Under the pieces are notes generated by a model. That model saw only the letters and a program-made list of their open reading frames with translations, was not told the origin of the DNA and did no database searches. 64,000 nt of DNA. Source: Ochrobactrum sp. Marseille-Q0166. GTDB taxonomy: Bacteria > Pseudomonadota > Alphaproteobacteria > Rhizobiales > Rhizobiaceae. This document shows positions 18,680 to 28,019 of the stretch, piece after piece (position 1 is the stretch's first letter; each line of letters opens with the position of its first letter). Where the stretch lies: positions 372,001-436,000 of the forward strand of contig NZ_JACJUO010000001.1 in NCBI RefSeq assembly GCF_014397025.1. The letters run 5' to 3'. The translations under genes were made by a program, and so were the position numbers.

Positions 18680-20011
18680 ATGAGCGAGCCGCAACATCTT
18701 CAGGACACGATTTTCGCCTTGTCGAGTGGACGCTTGCCTTCCGGTGTGGCGGTGGTGCGCATATCCGGCCCACAAGTTCGATTCGTTATCGAAACGATTC
18801 TTGGAAAGGCCATCGAACCGAGATACGCTGCGTATAAGACTTTTCTAACGCGTAATGGCGACGCAATCGATAAGGGCTTGGCGCTTTTCTTTCCGGGTCC
18901 GAACAGCTTTACCGGCGAAGATTGCGCGGAGTTCCATCTGCATGGCGGTATTGCAGTTGTCGAAAAGCTCTTGGAAGAACTCAGCACTTTCTCGAATTGC
19001 CGAATTGCGGAAGCGGGTGAATTTACCCGTCGTGCTTTCACCAATGGCAAGATGGATCTGACGATTGCCGAAGGTCTGGCCGATCTGATTGCGGCAGAAA
19101 CGGAAGGCCAGCGTCGCCTTGCATTGCAGGTCGCGTCCGGAGCGCAGCGTCAGCTTTATACAGAGTGGCGTCAGAAGCTTATTCGTTCCCGCGCGTTGAT
19201 TGAGGCTGAACTCGACTTCGCAGATGAAAGCGATGTGCCTGGTTCCGTTTCGGTACAGGTATGGGAGCAACTCAAATCTCTGCAAAGTGAAATTACCCGA
19301 CATATTGAAAGCGGCAAGCGCGCAGCAATGCTGCGTGATGGTTTGCATGTTGTCATTGCCGGTGCGCCCAATGCGGGCAAGTCTAGCCTGCTCAACTTTC
19401 TCGCCGGTCGGGAGATTGCAATTATCTCGGAAGAGGCGGGTACAACACGCGATCTGCTCGAAGTTAAACTCAATCTTGGCGGCATACCGGTCTATGTTAC
19501 CGACACAGCTGGCCTGCGCGAGACGACCAGTCAGGTCGAACGCATCGGGATTGAACGGGCCCGCGAACGTGCGGCCGAGGCTGATCTGGTTTTGCTGCTT
19601 GAGGATATGCAGAATCCGATTGCAGTAACTTTGGAACAGGGCATTGCGCATATCTGGACCGTGGGAACCAAGGCTGATCTTGGTAATGCTGCTGGTTCTG
19701 CGAACTGGCAGTTTGAAATTTCCACCAAGACGTCTGATGGTCTTGATCTATTGCTGAACGCTCTGCAATCCTTTGCCGAGGAGCGGATAGGCTTGATCAA
19801 TGACGCAGTACCAACGCGCCAGAGACATATCAATCTACTGCAATCAACGATCTCAGAAATCTCGATAGCGGCAGAACGCGATGACCTCCCGTTGGAATTG
19901 CGCGCTGAAAACATGCGCCGCGCATCGCAATATCTCGGTCGCATTACTGGCGATGTCGACGTTGAAGAAATACTGGACATTATCTTCTCCCAATTCTGCA
20001 TCGGAAAATGA
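18680..20011 (+). CDS. mnmE: tRNA uridine-5-carboxymethylaminomethyl modification GTPase MnmE
   Basis: 443 residues. With MnmG it modifies U34 of certain tRNAs. The N-terminal folate-binding domain runs to about 118. The G domain starts with P-loop GAPNAGKSSLLN near 225, then GTTRD near 255 and DTAGLRET near 277; helical domains flank it. The C-terminus CIGK provides the catalytic Cys. Located in the mnmE-mnmG-rsmG-parA-parB run typical of regions near bacterial origins. Confidence 0.97.
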   Translation: MSEPQHLQDTIFALSSGRLPSGVAVVRISGPQVRFVIETILGKAIEPRYAAYKTFLTRNGDAIDKGLALFFPGPNSFTGEDCAEFHLHGGIAVVEKLLEELSTFSNCRIAEAGEFTRRAFTNGKMDLTIAEGLADLIAAETEGQRRLALQVASGAQRQLYTEWRQKLIRSRALIEAELDFADESDVPGSVSVQVWEQLKSLQSEITRHIESGKRAAMLRDGLHVVIAGAPNAGKSSLLNFLAGREIAIISEEAGTTRDLLEVKLNLGGIPVYVTDTAGLRETTSQVERIGIERARERAAEADLVLLLEDMQNPIAVTLEQGIAHIWTVGTKADLGNAAGSANWQFEISTKTSDGLDLLLNALQSFAEERIGLINDAVPTRQRHINLLQSTISEISIAAERDDLPLELRAENMRRASQYLGRITGDVDVEEILDIIFSQFCIGK

Positions 20012-20012
20012 A

Positions 20013-20028
20013 TGATTCACGTGAAACA
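20013..20028. promoter_or_regulatory. parS-like centromere site 1
   Basis: TGATTCACGTGAAACA differs at one base from TGTTTCACGTGAAACA, the ParB target. It lies just past the mnmE stop. Confidence 0.8.
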
Positions 20029-20057
20029 GTGGGAGCAGCGTTTGTGACCCCAAGAAA

Positions 20058-20073
20058 TGTTTCACGTGAAACA
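20058..20073. promoter_or_regulatory. parS: parS centromere site 2 (perfect)
   Basis: A perfect 16-bp palindrome TGTTTCACGTGAAACA in the 328-bp mnmE/mnmG gap, 30 bp from site 1. parA and parB follow within 4 kb. The rest of the gap (20074-20339) shows no other clear signal. Confidence 0.92.
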
Positions 20074-20339
20074 TTCTGTGGAATCTTCTCAGACTTATTG
20101 ACTCCCGTTCGCATCCGTGAGTCGAGTTTCCTATCAAATTTATCAAAGAGTTGATCGCACCTTAGTCGGGTTACCCCTTCCGTTGAACGCATAAACATGT
20201 CAAAGAGACTGCTTTCCAGAGCGATTCCGATTTGCGACATTTTCTGATACGCTCTCCCTCTTTGCCTTATGCATTATCCAACGCAAAGCTGCATGGCACT
20301 TTTGCTGGGAATGCCTAGATTGGATTCGGAAGCATCAGT

Positions 20340-22259
20340 ATGAACAACATAGGTTCTGCCGAAGCGACAGCTTTTGATGTTATCGTCATTGGTGGTGGAC
20401 ATGCAGGTTGCGAAGCTGCAGCAGCCTCCGCACGCGCGGGCGCTCGTACTGCACTTCTTACGCATCGTTTTGATACGATTGGCGTTATGTCTTGCAATCC
20501 TGCTATTGGTGGTCTGGGCAAAGGTCATCTTGTTCGCGAGATTGATGCGCTCGATGGCTTGATGGGCCGTGTTGCTGATAAGGCGGGCATCCAGTTCCGT
20601 TTGCTCAATCGTCGTAAAGGACCAGCGGTTCGTGGTCCGCGCACACAGGCTGACCGCAAGCTTTATCGGCTTGCAATGCAGGAGCTTATTTCGGCGCAGG
20701 ATAATCTGACGGTTGTTGAAGGTGGCGCTTCAGATATTCGCGTAAATGACGGAGCTATCACTGGGGTTATTCTCGGTGACGGTCGCGCGCTGACTTGCGC
20801 GGCTGTGGTCTTGACAACCGGTACATTCCTGAACGGCCTTATTCATATTGGTGAAAAGAAAATCCCCGCTGGCCGTATGGGTGAGAACCCGGCGCTTGGA
20901 TTGTCGGATACTTTGCGCGGTTTAGGTTTTGCTGTCGGTCGCCTCAAGACTGGGACGCCACCGCGTCTCGACGGTCGAACGATTGACTGGCAGAGCCTCG
21001 ATATGCAATCGGCAGATGAAGACCCGGTTCCATTCTCGTTGATGACCGACAAGATTACCACTCCACAGATTGATTGTGGCATCACACGCACGACGCCTGA
21101 AACGCACGCAATCATTCGCGCCAATCTTCATCGGTCTGCCATGTATTCGGGGTCTATCGAGGGGATTGGCCCGCGTTACTGCCCATCTGTTGAAGATAAA
21201 ATCGTCAAATTCGGTGATCGTGACGGGCATCAGATATTTCTCGAGCCTGAAGGGCTGGACGATCATACGGTCTATCCAAATGGCATTTCGACATCTCTGC
21301 CAGAAGAAGTACAGCTCGCTTATCTGAAGACCATTCCCGGTCTCGAAAAGGCGATTATGCTGCAGCCTGGTTACGCCATTGAATATGACTTCATCGATCC
21401 CAGGGAATTGAAGCGCAGTCTGGAAACGCGCCGCGTGACTGGTCTGTTCCTTGCTGGTCAGATTAATGGCACGACCGGCTATGAAGAAGCAGGCGCACAA
21501 GGTCTCCTTGCTGGCCTTAATGCTGCAAAGCGGGCAGGGGGTAGCGAGCCAGTTATCATTCAGCGCACTGAAGCCTACATTGGCGTTATGGTCGATGATC
21601 TGACATCGCGTGGTGTAAGCGAGCCTTATCGCATGTTCACCTCGCGCGCCGAGTTCCGACTGTCTTTGCGCGCTGACAATGCGGATCAAAGACTAACACC
21701 TTTGGCTGATCAACTTGGCATTCTTGGGTCTAAGCGTCGGGAGAAATTTGTAGCACGGCAGGACGCGTTGTCGGCAGCACGCGATTTGACGAAGGAACTC
21801 ATGATTACACCAAACCAGGCAAGCCGGTATGAGCTGCATCTTAATCAGGATGGCGTGCGTCGCTCGGCCTATGATCTTCTATCTTATCCGGATATTGATC
21901 TGCAGAAGCTACAGGCTATCTGGCCGGAGTTGAACACGATTGATTCGACCACGCGGGAAGCGCTGGAAATCGAAGCTCAATACTCGGTCTATATGGATCG
22001 CCAGCAAAGCGATATTGCAGTGATGGAGCGGGAAGAGCGTCTCTTCATTCCTGCGTCGTTGGATTTTGATGCTATTTCCGGTCTTTCTAACGAGCTCAAG
22101 TTTAAGCTCAAACAGCGTATGCCGGAGACAATTGCAGAAGCGCAGCGCGTTGAAGGTATTACACCTGCAGCCCTTGCTCTGCTTATCACGCATATTAAGA
22201 AGTATAGCGCGCGTGAGCGTGCAGCTGCTGAACTGAACGCCGGGAAAAGCGTAGCATGA
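20340..22259 (+). CDS. mnmG: tRNA uridine-5-carboxymethylaminomethyl modification enzyme MnmG (GidA)
   Basis: 639 residues. FAD-dependent partner of MnmE in tRNA wobble uridine modification. FAD-binding [20 protein letters not shown] is at residues 13-32; [22 protein letters not shown] near 50 and [15 protein letters not shown] near 160 are family signatures; the helical C-terminal MnmE-binding domain ends near 625. A well-supported ATG. The last bases overlap the rsmG start (ATGA). Confidence 0.97.
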   Translation: MNNIGSAEATAFDVIVIGGGHAGCEAAAASARAGARTALLTHRFDTIGVMSCNPAIGGLGKGHLVREIDALDGLMGRVADKAGIQFRLLNRRKGPAVRGPRTQADRKLYRLAMQELISAQDNLTVVEGGASDIRVNDGAITGVILGDGRALTCAAVVLTTGTFLNGLIHIGEKKIPAGRMGENPALGLSDTLRGLGFAVGRLKTGTPPRLDGRTIDWQSLDMQSADEDPVPFSLMTDKITTPQIDCGITRTTPETHAIIRANLHRSAMYSGSIEGIGPRYCPSVEDKIVKFGDRDGHQIFLEPEGLDDHTVYPNGISTSLPEEVQLAYLKTIPGLEKAIMLQPGYAIEYDFIDPRELKRSLETRRVTGLFLAGQINGTTGYEEAGAQGLLAGLNAAKRAGGSEPVIIQRTEAYIGVMVDDLTSRGVSEPYRMFTSRAEFRLSLRADNADQRLTPLADQLGILGSKRREKFVARQDALSAARDLTKELMITPNQASRYELHLNQDGVRRSAYDLLSYPDIDLQKLQAIWPELNTIDSTTREALEIEAQYSVYMDRQQSDIAVMEREERLFIPASLDFDAISGLSNELKFKLKQRMPETIAEAQRVEGITPAALALLITHIKKYSARERAAAELNAGKSVA

Positions 22260-22897
22260 CTGTGGATAGCCGTTATTCAAGCTTGAAAACTATTGTTCCC
22301 GGTGTTTCACGTGAAACAACTGAGCGATTGATTGCCTTTGAAGAGCTGTTTCGAAAGTGGTCTTCGGCCATTAATCTGGCGTCACCTTCCACCCTTGCGG
22401 ACCTATGGAGCCGCCATATTCTCGACAGTGCGCAGATATTTCCGCTGGCACCCGAAGCAAAGCGCTGGCTCGATCTCGGGTCTGGCGGCGGCTTTCCCGG
22501 TATCGTAACCGCCTGCTCTCTAAAGGACATTCCGGGGGCTTCGATTGATCTGGTCGAAAGTGCGGGAAAAAAGGCAGCATTTCTTCGTACAGCTGCAGGT
22601 CATCTCGCTGTGCCAGCACGCATTCACTCAGCCCGCATTGAAGCAATGTGGGATAAAATCGACGTGCCGGATGTCGTAACCGCCCGTGCACTCGCCTCGT
22701 TGAACGATCTTTTCAATCTCGCTGAGCCTTGGCTTACCACAGGTTCAAAGGCTCTTTTTCAAAAAGGTCGGGATTACCAGAGAGAAATCGATGAAAGCCG
22801 TGTCGGCTGGCGTTTTGATCTGGTACAACATGAAAGTGCTATCGATAAAGCTTCGGTGATACTCGAAATCAGCAATCTTCGACGCATTGCAGACTAA
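22256..22897 (+). CDS. rsmG: 16S rRNA (guanine-N7)-methyltransferase RsmG (GidB)
   Basis: 213 residues. Methylates G527 of 16S rRNA. SAM-binding [14 protein letters not shown] near residue 63 and [13 protein letters not shown] near 97 are the family motifs. Unusually, the codons near residues 16-21 (GVSRET) form a perfect parS site, so coding and centromere functions overlap here. Coupled to mnmG by a 4-bp overlap; parA follows 37 bp downstream. Confidence 0.96.
   Translation: MTVDSRYSSLKTIVPGVSRETTERLIAFEELFRKWSSAINLASPSTLADLWSRHILDSAQIFPLAPEAKRWLDLGSGGGFPGIVTACSLKDIPGASIDLVESAGKKAAFLRTAAGHLAVPARIHSARIEAMWDKIDVPDVVTARALASLNDLFNLAEPWLTTGSKALFQKGRDYQREIDESRVGWRFDLVQHESAIDKASVILEISNLRRIAD
22303..22318. 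promoter_or_regulatory. parS: parS centromere site 3 (perfect, inside rsmG)
   Basis: TGTTTCACGTGAAACA inside the 5' coding region of rsmG, about 630 bp before parA. Confidence 0.92.
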
Positions 22898-22934
22898 TTC
22901 GTTATCTCAGAGCAGAAAGCAGCAGGGCGACGGT

Positions 22935-23732
22935 ATGAACAAAAGATCCAGGATCATAACCATTGCAAACCAGAAGGGTGGCGTTGGCAAGACAACTACT
23001 GCCATTAATCTGGCTACCGCATTGGCCGCCATTGGCGAAACTGTGCTGATTGTCGATCTTGATCCGCAGGGTAACGCGAGTACCGGGCTTGGCATTGATC
23101 GCCAGAATCGCCCATTATCGTCTTATGATGTGCTGACGCAGGAAGCTTCCGTGAATGAAGCCGCGATGCAGAGCGATGTTCCGAATCTGTACATTGTGCC
23201 GTCAACACTCGATTTGCTCGGTATTGAAATGGAAATTGCGCAGGCACCGGATCGTACGCGGCGCTTGCGTGACGCACTGCGTTTTGATTCAGCGGTTGCG
23301 GAAAAGTTTTCTTATGTTCTGGTGGATTGTCCACCATCGCTCAATCTTCTAACGCTCAATGCCATGGCAGCGGCAGATTCTGTGATGGTGCCATTGCAGT
23401 GCGAATTCTTCGCGCTGGAAGGTCTTAGCCAGTTGCTCCAGACGGTCAACCAGGTACGATCAACGATTAATTCTGAACTAACTATTCAGGGCATTGTGCT
23501 CACCATGTTCGATAGCCGCAACAACCTTGCTTCTCAGGTTGTCGAAGACGTTCGCGCTTTTATGGGTGAGAAGGTCTATCGTACTGTTATTCCACGCAAT
23601 GTGCGTGTTTCAGAAGCGCCATCGCATGGCAAGCCAGCTATTCTGTATGATCTGAAATGTGCTGGCAGTCAGGCGTATTTGCAGCTCGCTTCCGAAGTTA
23701 TTCAGCGTGAGCGGCAGCTTCAGGCCGCATAA
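22935..23732 (+). CDS. parA: Chromosome partitioning ATPase ParA
   Basis: 265 residues from MNKRSRIITIANQKGG. The open frame begins 16 codons earlier inside the rsmG end, but AGCAGGGCGACGG precedes the chosen ATG. Deviant Walker A KGGVGKTTTAINLA near residue 12-25, switch I near IVDLDPQGNASTGL, and VLVDCPPSLNLLTLNA near 125. Soj/ParA ATPases move ParB-parS complexes to separate origins. In operon with parB, and with three parS sites upstream. Confidence 0.97.
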   Translation: MNKRSRIITIANQKGGVGKTTTAINLATALAAIGETVLIVDLDPQGNASTGLGIDRQNRPLSSYDVLTQEASVNEAAMQSDVPNLYIVPSTLDLLGIEMEIAQAPDRTRRLRDALRFDSAVAEKFSYVLVDCPPSLNLLTLNAMAAADSVMVPLQCEFFALEGLSQLLQTVNQVRSTINSELTIQGIVLTMFDSRNNLASQVVEDVRAFMGEKVYRTVIPRNVRVSEAPSHGKPAILYDLKCAGSQAYLQLASEVIQRERQLQAA

Positions 23733-23800
23733 TGAGCCAGCATCGCGCTGGCGGTGCTTATATTGATTCGACTACGTAACAATTGCAGGAACTGCCGACG

Positions 23801-24676
23801 ATGAACGACGATCCTTCAAAAAAGCGGCTTGGCCGCGGCTTGGCCGCCCTGATCGGTGAAATCGACCGCCCGGCGGAAGAACGTAAGGTGCCGATTTCGA
23901 GTGAGCGTAATGTTCCGATTGAGTTCGTAACACGTAATCCGCGCAATCCACGTCGCATGTTCTCGGAAGTGGAGCTCGAAGATCTCGCGCAGTCGATTAA
24001 GGAGCACGGCGTTGTTCAGCCAATTGTTGTGCGTCCTGCACCGGGAGAGCCGGATCGCTTTGAACTCATTGCTGGTGAACGTCGCTGGCGCGCATCGCAG
24101 CGTGCAGGCGTGGATACAATCCCAGTCATCATACGCGATGTCGATGATCGCGTGGCGCTTGAGATTGCAATCGTTGAAAACGTACAACGCGCAGATCTCA
24201 ATGCAGTCGAAGAAGCGCTTGGATATCAACAGCTTATCGACAATCACGATTATACTCAGAATGATCTGGCACAGGTTATCGGCAAAAGCCGCAGCCATGT
24301 GGCCAATACGCTGCGTCTTCTGAAACTGCCGCAGCGCGTGCAGGATTTTATTTCTGATGGCGCTTTGTCGGCTGGTCATGCGCGTAGTCTGATCACGATG
24401 GAAGATCCGACGGCCCTGGCTGAGCGGGTTGTGAAGGAAGGCCTGTCTGTGCGTCAGGTCGAGGCTCTGTCGCAGGCACGCAACGGTGCTGAGCCAAAAC
24501 CGGGTAAGAGTGCACCGGTTGAAAAAGATGCTGACACCAAGGCGCTTGAAAAGCTACTATCCGATGTCACAGGCATGAAGGTTGAAATCAATCATCGTGA
24601 ACGCGGCGGCGATGTCAAAATTCGCTACAGTTCTCTGGAGCAGCTGGACGAGATTTGCCGCCGTCTACAAAGCTAA
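23801..24676 (+). CDS. parB: Chromosome partitioning protein ParB
   Basis: 291 residues. N-terminal KKRLGRGLAALIGE (ParA-contacting region) is followed by the CTP-binding ParB/Srx domain with GVVQPIVVRPAP and ELIAGERRWRAS near 75-100, including GERRWRAS. The HTH region DLAQVIGKSRSHVANTLRLLKLP lies near 160-185, and a C-terminal dimer domain begins near 240. CAGGAA lies 9 bp before the ATG. It binds the nearby parS sites and spreads. Confidence 0.97.
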   Translation: MNDDPSKKRLGRGLAALIGEIDRPAEERKVPISSERNVPIEFVTRNPRNPRRMFSEVELEDLAQSIKEHGVVQPIVVRPAPGEPDRFELIAGERRWRASQRAGVDTIPVIIRDVDDRVALEIAIVENVQRADLNAVEEALGYQQLIDNHDYTQNDLAQVIGKSRSHVANTLRLLKLPQRVQDFISDGALSAGHARSLITMEDPTALAERVVKEGLSVRQVEALSQARNGAEPKPGKSAPVEKDADTKALEKLLSDVTGMKVEINHRERGGDVKIRYSSLEQLDEICRRLQS

Positions 24677-24700
24677 TTGTCTTGCATATGCTTAGACGTA

Positions 24701-24737
24701 AATCCGTGAAACATTTTATTGTTTCACGGATTTTTCT
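24701..24737 (+). terminator. Terminator after parB
   Basis: A 12-bp perfect stem AATCCGTGAAAC/GTTTCACGGATT (24701-24712 with 24721-24732) and an ATTTTATT loop, then TTTTT. The stem arms contain a half-parS-like GTTTCACG, but the palindrome is split by the loop, so it is read as a terminator. Confidence 0.9.
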
Positions 24738-24870
24738 AACGATTACGCGCCTTAATCAGTGACAAGATGATGATTATCATAAGGATGACGCCGATTAGGA
24801 CACCAATTGAACTACCCCAAACTAGGCCATAGTTGCCGCCCACCAGCCAGCCGAGGAGGGCGCCAGTCAT
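24736..24870 (-). CDS. Possible small membrane protein (44 residues)
   Basis: From ATG at 24870 the frame reads MTGALLGWLVGGNYGLVWG, then IGVLIGVILMIIIILSLI and the tail KARNR: two glycine-rich hydrophobic helices, typical of small inner-membrane proteins. The frame stays open about 13 codons further upstream (DDWLYPSVLLL) to a TAA but has no clear start there, so the true N-terminus may be longer or damaged. Convergent with parB. No family recognised. Confidence 0.4.
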   Translation of the reverse strand: MTGALLGWLVGGNYGLVWGSSIGVLIGVILMIIIILSLIKARNR

Positions 24871-25093
24871 GAGCAGAAGTACGGAGGGATACAGCCAATC
24901 ATCACGTTATTCCATTGTGTTACAAGCCGTATCCTGTTGTCCACTCTTGTAGATTTCGTTTCGTTCTATAAACCCGATATTACTTTACAGTGAAATTAGC
25001 TCAAGCTCGGAGGAGACCGCTCACAGGCTGTTGATGTGGCGTAAATTATTGAGATATTGCCTCAATATTGAAAGGCCGGGGAGAAACCGCACC

Positions 25094-25582
25094 ATGGAAA
25101 TGTTTACGCAAATTGTCATTCACACGCCTGTCTATGTTTGGGGTCTGCTTGTTTATCTCGTCATAATGGGGATAAAGGGGCGCGAAACACACACAGTGAC
25201 CGTATGGAGAATGCTGTTTGTTCCAGCGATCTTCATTGCTGTTGGATTTTTACATTTCGACAGCAATTCCGACCAGTTCAGCGCGTTCGTGACAAGTTGC
25301 TTTGCAGGAGTGCTCGTGCTGGCACCTGTTGGATATCTTACTGGGCCGCGCATTCTCGCGGTTGATCGCGAAAACAAAACTATCAAGCTTGCAGGCACGA
25401 TTTTGCCACTGATCCGAAACCTTATCTTCTTCTGCGCTCAATATGTGCTCGCAGTTTTAAATGCTATCTATCCAGAAGATCAATCAACGCTGGCTTGGAT
25501 TACAGGGGCTGTGTCAGGCGCATCCGTAGGATACTTCGGTGGATGGCTAATCGCTTTATTTCAATTATATCGAATTAGATAA
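25094..25582 (+). CDS. Four-helix membrane protein, possibly DUF6622 family
   Basis: 162 residues from MEMFTQIVIHTPVYVWGLL, preceded by a GGGGAG ribosome site; the frame is open 21 codons earlier but those lack a site. Hydrophobic segments lie near residues 12-28, 45-60, 70-90 and 135-155. The N-terminal HTPVYVWGLLVYLV pattern resembles DUF6622-type membrane proteins. Function unknown. It stands alone before a very AT-rich stretch. Confidence 0.65.
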   Translation: MEMFTQIVIHTPVYVWGLLVYLVIMGIKGRETHTVTVWRMLFVPAIFIAVGFLHFDSNSDQFSAFVTSCFAGVLVLAPVGYLTGPRILAVDRENKTIKLAGTILPLIRNLIFFCAQYVLAVLNAIYPEDQSTLAWITGAVSGASVGYFGGWLIALFQLYRIR

Positions 25583-25748
25583 TATAGATAAATTTTGAAA
25601 ATATAGAAATTTATTCGAATTTATTATTAATTAAAATTATTGTATAAAAAATAATTTTTCTTTATATAATTTAGTATAAATATCAGTTAATTTGCGAATA
25701 ATTTATTTTTATCATTATTTATCACAATTTTTTAATGATTTAAATATA
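25583..25748. other. Very AT-rich leader before the HAF autotransporter
   Basis: 166 bp made almost only of A and T (for example TTTATTATTAATTAAAATT), in strong contrast to its flanks. It contains many TATAAT-like hexamers, so a specific promoter cannot be chosen. Such tracts attract nucleoid silencers and often accompany acquired surface-protein genes. Confidence 0.7.
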
Positions 25749-27959
25749 ATGAATAGTTATTCATTTTTCGTCGTTTCATTTTTTTCTATTTTTCCAGCAC
25801 TCGCCGAGACACCTGTTTATGAGATCCACGGTTCCTTTGGTGGGCTACAGGCTGACGCAGGGAGTATATCTGCGGATGGTAAAGTCATCGGTGTTCGTCG
25901 ATTAGGGACGAGTGGCGCTTTTGATAAGTCTTATATAATAACGCCGGGCGGAATTATCGATATTGGCGCTGTAAGCGGTTCCAATACAACAACCCTTCTT
26001 GCTGTTTCCTCAAACGGCTTAGCTGCAATTGGTAATAGCGGTTTTGATAATTCCGAAATGCGTCCATTCTGGTGGAGCTCGCACACGGGTATCGTAGATA
26101 TAGGCAGCCTTGGCGGCACGACATCTTATGCGATTGGGGTTTCCGCCGATGGAAATGTCGTGACTGGAAATAGCTTTATATCCGGTAACACTGCCAACCA
26201 TAGTTTTAGGTGGTCATTGCAGGATGGATTAACCGATCTTGGCACGCTGGGCGGGGAACTGTCGAATTCCAATGCCATTTCAGCGGATGGAAGCACGATA
26301 GTCGGTTATAGCAATATTGATAATTCTGAAATTCGGGCTTTCCGCTGGCAACAGGAAACCGGTATGCTGAGTTTAGGCACCTTAAGCGGTAATTATTCAG
26401 TTGCACGAGGGGTTTCGGCGGATGGATCTGTGATCGTTGGAGCAAGCGATACATCCACTGGTCAGCTGCGCGCATTTCGCTGGACCGCAGATAGTGGAAT
26501 GGTCGATATTCACCCTCAAGATAATGATAATTACAGCATAGCTGACCTTGTTTCCAGTGATGGGGCAGTCGTTGTCGGCACTGCAATCTTCAATAGTGGA
26601 TTTACAGAGGTTTTTCGTTGGACCTCTGCGACTGGCACGGTGAGCTTAAGTTCTTTAGGTGGAGGTATGTCACATGCGTTAGCCATAACGAAGGACGGAA
26701 GTGCTATCGTCGGTTATAGTTACAACGCAAATATGGAAACACGTGCGTTTCGGTGGACTGCCGGTGATGGGATGCAGGATCTGGGTACAATAGGCGGAGC
26801 GAACTCAGTTGCCTGGGACATTTCAGATGATGGCACGGTGATTGCTGGTACGGCAGAAACTGCAGAAGGCGTTGCGCACGCAACTTTGTGGAAGTTTGCA
26901 AAGCCTCACAATGAGCCTGAGCCTGAGCCTGAGCCGGAACCCGGTACTGGTGGGGAGCAGCCTAATGAACCATCGCCGGGGCCGGGCGGGCATATCCCCT
27001 CTGTGCCGCCGACAGGTCCTCAAAAACCTGAACCCAATCCGGTCATGATTGATGTCGATCATACTACTCAGACCGTTATGGGATTGGGAGGATTAAGCTT
27101 TTCGGCGATAGAAGCCCAGCGTCTTACATTGAACAAGCTGCAAAATTTCTGCGATGTCGAAAGAGCCGCTCAAACCTGCTATTCGCTTTTCACCGATGTC
27201 AGTGGTTTCGGCGGTCAGAAGGATTTGCTGACAGGTTTTACACTTGGTCACGGCTTCACCGACAATTTTTCTGCAGGTGTGACCATTGCCCATTCTTTCT
27301 GGCGTGATCTGCCGGACGGCTTTGATAGTGGCAGCGACAATTTCGGCGGTGGCATCTTCGCGCAGTGGAAAGACAAGACGGCTATAGGGGATTGGTATAT
27401 GCGGGCGAGCCTGGCAGCCAATCGCTATGATACCGACATCACGCGGCCAATGTTCGCCTACACGGAAGCTGGAACCGGCGAAAGCAGGTTGCAGGGCTGG
27501 AGTACTGCACTGGAACTGGGGCGGACAGACAACCTCAATTTCCATAATGCCCGTCTCGGCTATTATGGCGGTCTGCGCTATAGCAGTCTGTCCATGGATG
27601 GCTATACGGAAAGCAATGCGCTGTTTCCGTTCACCTATGGCGACATGAAATATGAGCTGACAACGGCTTATGCGGGTGCAAATTTCACTATGCCGCTGAC
27701 TGACAGAATCCGATGGTCTATCAATCTCGAAATCGAGCAGGATGTTGCGCACAAGGATCCCGAATTTGACGCCAGAGCCGATTATATCGGCGTATTGACG
27801 CTCGATTCCGACTTCTCACATACCAGAGGCTCTGCCTGGACAAGTGTAAGTTACGCCGTCAGCGACACGGTTGAACTTTCATTGACACCCTATGTGACCC
27901 GCACCGCATCGCGGGACAATGCGTTTGGTGCCATGGTTCGGCTTTCCGGGAAATTCTGA
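25749..27959 (+). CDS. HAF-repeat autotransporter, type Va-like
   Basis: 736 residues from MNSYSFFVVSFFS, with a signal peptide ending near ALAE (residue ~20). About eight ~47-residue HAF repeats follow (pattern AFRW...GM.DLGTLGG...A..IS.DG..IVG) to about residue 385. Next comes a linker of EP repeats and Pro/Gly-rich sequence (390-435), and then a C-terminal beta-barrel of about 280 residues starting near SFSAIEAQRLTLNK and ending RLSGKF with a terminal Phe. This is a surface or secreted passenger; ligand unknown. The EP stretch is encoded by GAGCCT hexamer repeats, whose copy changes would stay in frame. Confidence 0.88.
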   Translation: MNSYSFFVVSFFSIFPALAETPVYEIHGSFGGLQADAGSISADGKVIGVRRLGTSGAFDKSYIITPGGIIDIGAVSGSNTTTLLAVSSNGLAAIGNSGFDNSEMRPFWWSSHTGIVDIGSLGGTTSYAIGVSADGNVVTGNSFISGNTANHSFRWSLQDGLTDLGTLGGELSNSNAISADGSTIVGYSNIDNSEIRAFRWQQETGMLSLGTLSGNYSVARGVSADGSVIVGASDTSTGQLRAFRWTADSGMVDIHPQDNDNYSIADLVSSDGAVVVGTAIFNSGFTEVFRWTSATGTVSLSSLGGGMSHALAITKDGSAIVGYSYNANMETRAFRWTAGDGMQDLGTIGGANSVAWDISDDGTVIAGTAETAEGVAHATLWKFAKPHNEPEPEPEPEPGTGGEQPNEPSPGPGGHIPSVPPTGPQKPEPNPVMIDVDHTTQTVMGLGGLSFSAIEAQRLTLNKLQNFCDVERAAQTCYSLFTDVSGFGGQKDLLTGFTLGHGFTDNFSAGVTIAHSFWRDLPDGFDSGSDNFGGGIFAQWKDKTAIGDWYMRASLAANRYDTDITRPMFAYTEAGTGESRLQGWSTALELGRTDNLNFHNARLGYYGGLRYSSLSMDGYTESNALFPFTYGDMKYELTTAYAGANFTMPLTDRIRWSINLEIEQDVAHKDPEFDARADYIGVLTLDSDFSHTRGSAWTSVSYAVSDTVELSLTPYVTRTASRDNAFGAMVRLSGKF

Positions 27960-27971
27960 CCAAAAGAAAAG

Positions 27972-28005
27972 CCCCGCAGCAAGTGAATGCTGCGGGGGTA
28001 TTTTT
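27972..28005. terminator. Bidirectional terminator between the autotransporter and LLM oxidoreductase
   Basis: A 10-bp stem CCCCGCAGCA/TGCTGCGGGG (27972-27981 with 27988-27997). It is followed by GTATTTTT on the plus strand and CTTTTCTTTT on the minus, between convergent genes. Confidence 0.88.
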
Positions 28006-28019
28006 GAAGTGTAATGATC

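Noticed and set aside
18845..19651. 268-codon minus-strand frame inside mnmE
   Set aside because: Antisense to a confident MnmE and not protein-like.
20922..21689. 255-codon minus-strand frame inside mnmG
   Set aside because: Fully antisense to a clear MnmG, with no ribosome site or recognisable family; a shadow of codon bias.
24701..24732. parS-like GTTTCACG arms after parB
   Set aside because: The arms are separated by a loop and followed by T residues; a terminator fits better than a ParB site.
26915..26941. GAGCCT hexamer repeat as phase-variation tract
   Set aside because: Six-base units keep frame, so it can vary length of the EP linker but not switch the gene off.
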